This document shows, in pieces, positions 63,084 to 64,000 of a stretch of 64,000 nucleotides of DNA. The stretch spans positions 1 to 64,000 of the forward strand of contig JANXWB010000031.1 of NCBI GenBank assembly GCA_025351345.1, in the 5' to 3' direction. Made by a program: the position numbers and the translations under genes. This DNA comes from Synechococcales cyanobacterium GL140_1_metabat_312 (lineage in GTDB: Bacteria; Cyanobacteriota; Cyanobacteriia; Leptolyngbyales; Leptolyngbyaceae). A model generated the notes under the pieces. That model had not been told where the DNA came from, made no database searches, and saw nothing but the letters and a program-made list of their open reading frames with translations. Within the stretch, counting starts at the first letter, position 1, and each line of letters begins with the position of its first letter.

Positions 63084-64000
63084 GTGATTCCTAAGATTCG
63101 TCAACGGGTTGCGGTTAAGAATGTCGGTTTTGAAAATGGACTCGGTAGTGCCCTTTTGGTGACGTTGCTAGTGTTAATCATTCGATCGCTTTCGATGTTG
63201 CAAGGTGCAGAGTTGGGAGTATTAGATCAGTTCTTTCGGATGCGTGGTGAGGAGCCAATGGATTCGCGGATTGTGATTGTGGGCATTGATGAAAATGACA
63301 TTAGTCAGGGCGATCGATGGCCTGTATCGGATCAAAAATTGGTCGAGGTTTTGGAGCAAATTCAAAAGATGAATCCTCGAGCGATCGGATTGGATTTATA
63401 CCGAGATATTCCGCTGTCGCCGGGGACAGCGCGACTACAGAAATTTCTAGCAACTAACACAAATATTATTGGTATTGAGCAGCTACCCGATCAAAGTGGG
63501 AACCTAGTTGCCCCCCCCCCTGTATTGGAAAAAGCAAAGCGGGTTGGGTTTAACAATACTATTTTGGACAGTGATCAACGGGTGCGTCGATCGTTTCTAT
63601 ATTGGAAAAGCAATCAGGGTAAATATATTCGGGAAAGTTTCTCACTGAAATTGTCTAAAATTTATCTGTCTAAAGAAAATATTTATGAACAACCTTCTCC
63701 CTACCACGTCTCAGATCTGAAATTAGGACGCGGAATTTTCCGACAATTTCAGAGCAATGATGGACCCTATATCAATGCGGATGCGGGTGCGTATCAGGTA
63801 ATGGTTAATTTTCGTGGAAGTAATGGGCAATTTACCACACTCACGCTTCAAGACTTAATGTCAGGAGATGCTCCATCGCAGACTTTGCGAGACAAAATTG
63901 TGTTAATTGGGACCACCGCCACCAGTCTGAACGATTTTTCCGCAACGCCCTACACTCATCATCAATTTGGCGGTGCAACCTCGTTAATGAGCGGCATAGA
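63084..64000 (+). CDS. CHASE2 sensor protein, 5' part (runs off the window)
   Basis: Open from 63063 to the window end without a stop, about 305 codons from GTG 63084; no ATG is available until codon 45, and the start is uncertain. A membrane segment at about 22-40 (LLVTLLVLIIRSLSML) is followed by an extracellular CHASE2 domain: LDQFFRMRGEE, IVIVGIDENDISQGDRWPVSD and DKIVLIGTTATSLNDF. CHASE2 usually precedes adenylate cyclase, kinase or Ser/Thr-kinase domains, which would be beyond the window. A ten-C run at 63511-63520 lies in the gene, in frame. Confidence 0.85.
   Translation, partial: MIPKIRQRVAVKNVGFENGLGSALLVTLLVLIIRSLSMLQGAELGVLDQFFRMRGEEPMDSRIVIVGIDENDISQGDRWPVSDQKLVEVLEQIQKMNPRAIGLDLYRDIPLSPGTARLQKFLATNTNIIGIEQLPDQSGNLVAPPPVLEKAKRVGFNNTILDSDQRVRRSFLYWKSNQGKYIRESFSLKLSKIYLSKENIYEQPSPYHVSDLKLGRGIFRQFQSNDGPYINADAGAYQVMVNFRGSNGQFTTLTLQDLMSGDAPSQTLRDKIVLIGTTATSLNDFSATPYTHHQFGGATSLMSGI

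Noticed and set aside
1-64000. CRISPR array, rRNA operon, transposase or phage genes
   Set aside because: Searched by eye on both strands; no regularly spaced repeats or recognisable proteins of these types were found.

Overview
The window is cyanobacterial chromosome. The evidence is an ndhL gene (NDH-1 subunit L, seen in cyanobacteria and plastids), a string of small families largely confined to cyanobacteria (DUF2605, DUF2973, DUF3007, DUF1825-like), a cyanobacterial-type RNA-binding protein, a carotenoid cleavage oxygenase, and CGATCG/GCGATCGC (HIP1-type) words scattered through nearly every gene. No rRNA, phage block, transposase or CRISPR array was found. Species cannot be named from the sequence.

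Layout. 1-0.6 kb: tail of a DUF937-like gene and an RRM protein. 0.9-5.2 kb: phosphate transport operon pstS-pstC-pstA-pstB behind a PHO box made of 11-bp-spaced repeats. 5.6-7.0 kb: a foreign-looking pentapeptide-repeat protein. 7.4-29.5 kb: mostly housekeeping and conserved unknown genes (dienelactone hydrolase, a DUF2605/DUF2973/GTPase cluster, ychF, a CsgG-like protein, mutM, a PilT-type ATPase, a DUF58 protein, the lptA-lptB-lptF/G envelope export cluster, a carotenoid oxygenase). 29.7-32 kb: argH, a DUF3007 gene with ndhL, and an intron-less tRNA-Leu(UAA).

32-38 kb is the accessory region. A two-gene module, an AAA/SMC-like ATPase overlapping a Toprim/DUF4276-like protein, sits exactly between two copies of the 3' end of larC, one still the real end of larC and one a stranded remnant. 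This looks like a small defence cassette inserted at the 3' end of larC. Next to it are an MntA/HepT toxin-antitoxin pair whose toxin gene is cut by a nonsense codon, and a small HNH nuclease gene. 38-41.2 kb: folP, a CHRD protein, rnhA and a decayed glycosyltransferase. 41.3-45.1 kb: a LuxR-type regulator and a type III polyketide synthase-methyltransferase-FAD oxidoreductase cluster, probably making a phenolic or pyrone lipid.

45-64 kb is again core: msrA, rplI, an alpha/beta hydrolase, clpX-clpP-tig (protein folding and degradation), asd-dapA-RNase J (lysine/diaminopimelate synthesis and RNA decay), a GH57 glucan-branching type enzyme, a large FG-GAP/metalloprotease-like protein, prfC, gshB and the start of a CHASE2 sensor gene that runs off the end of the window.
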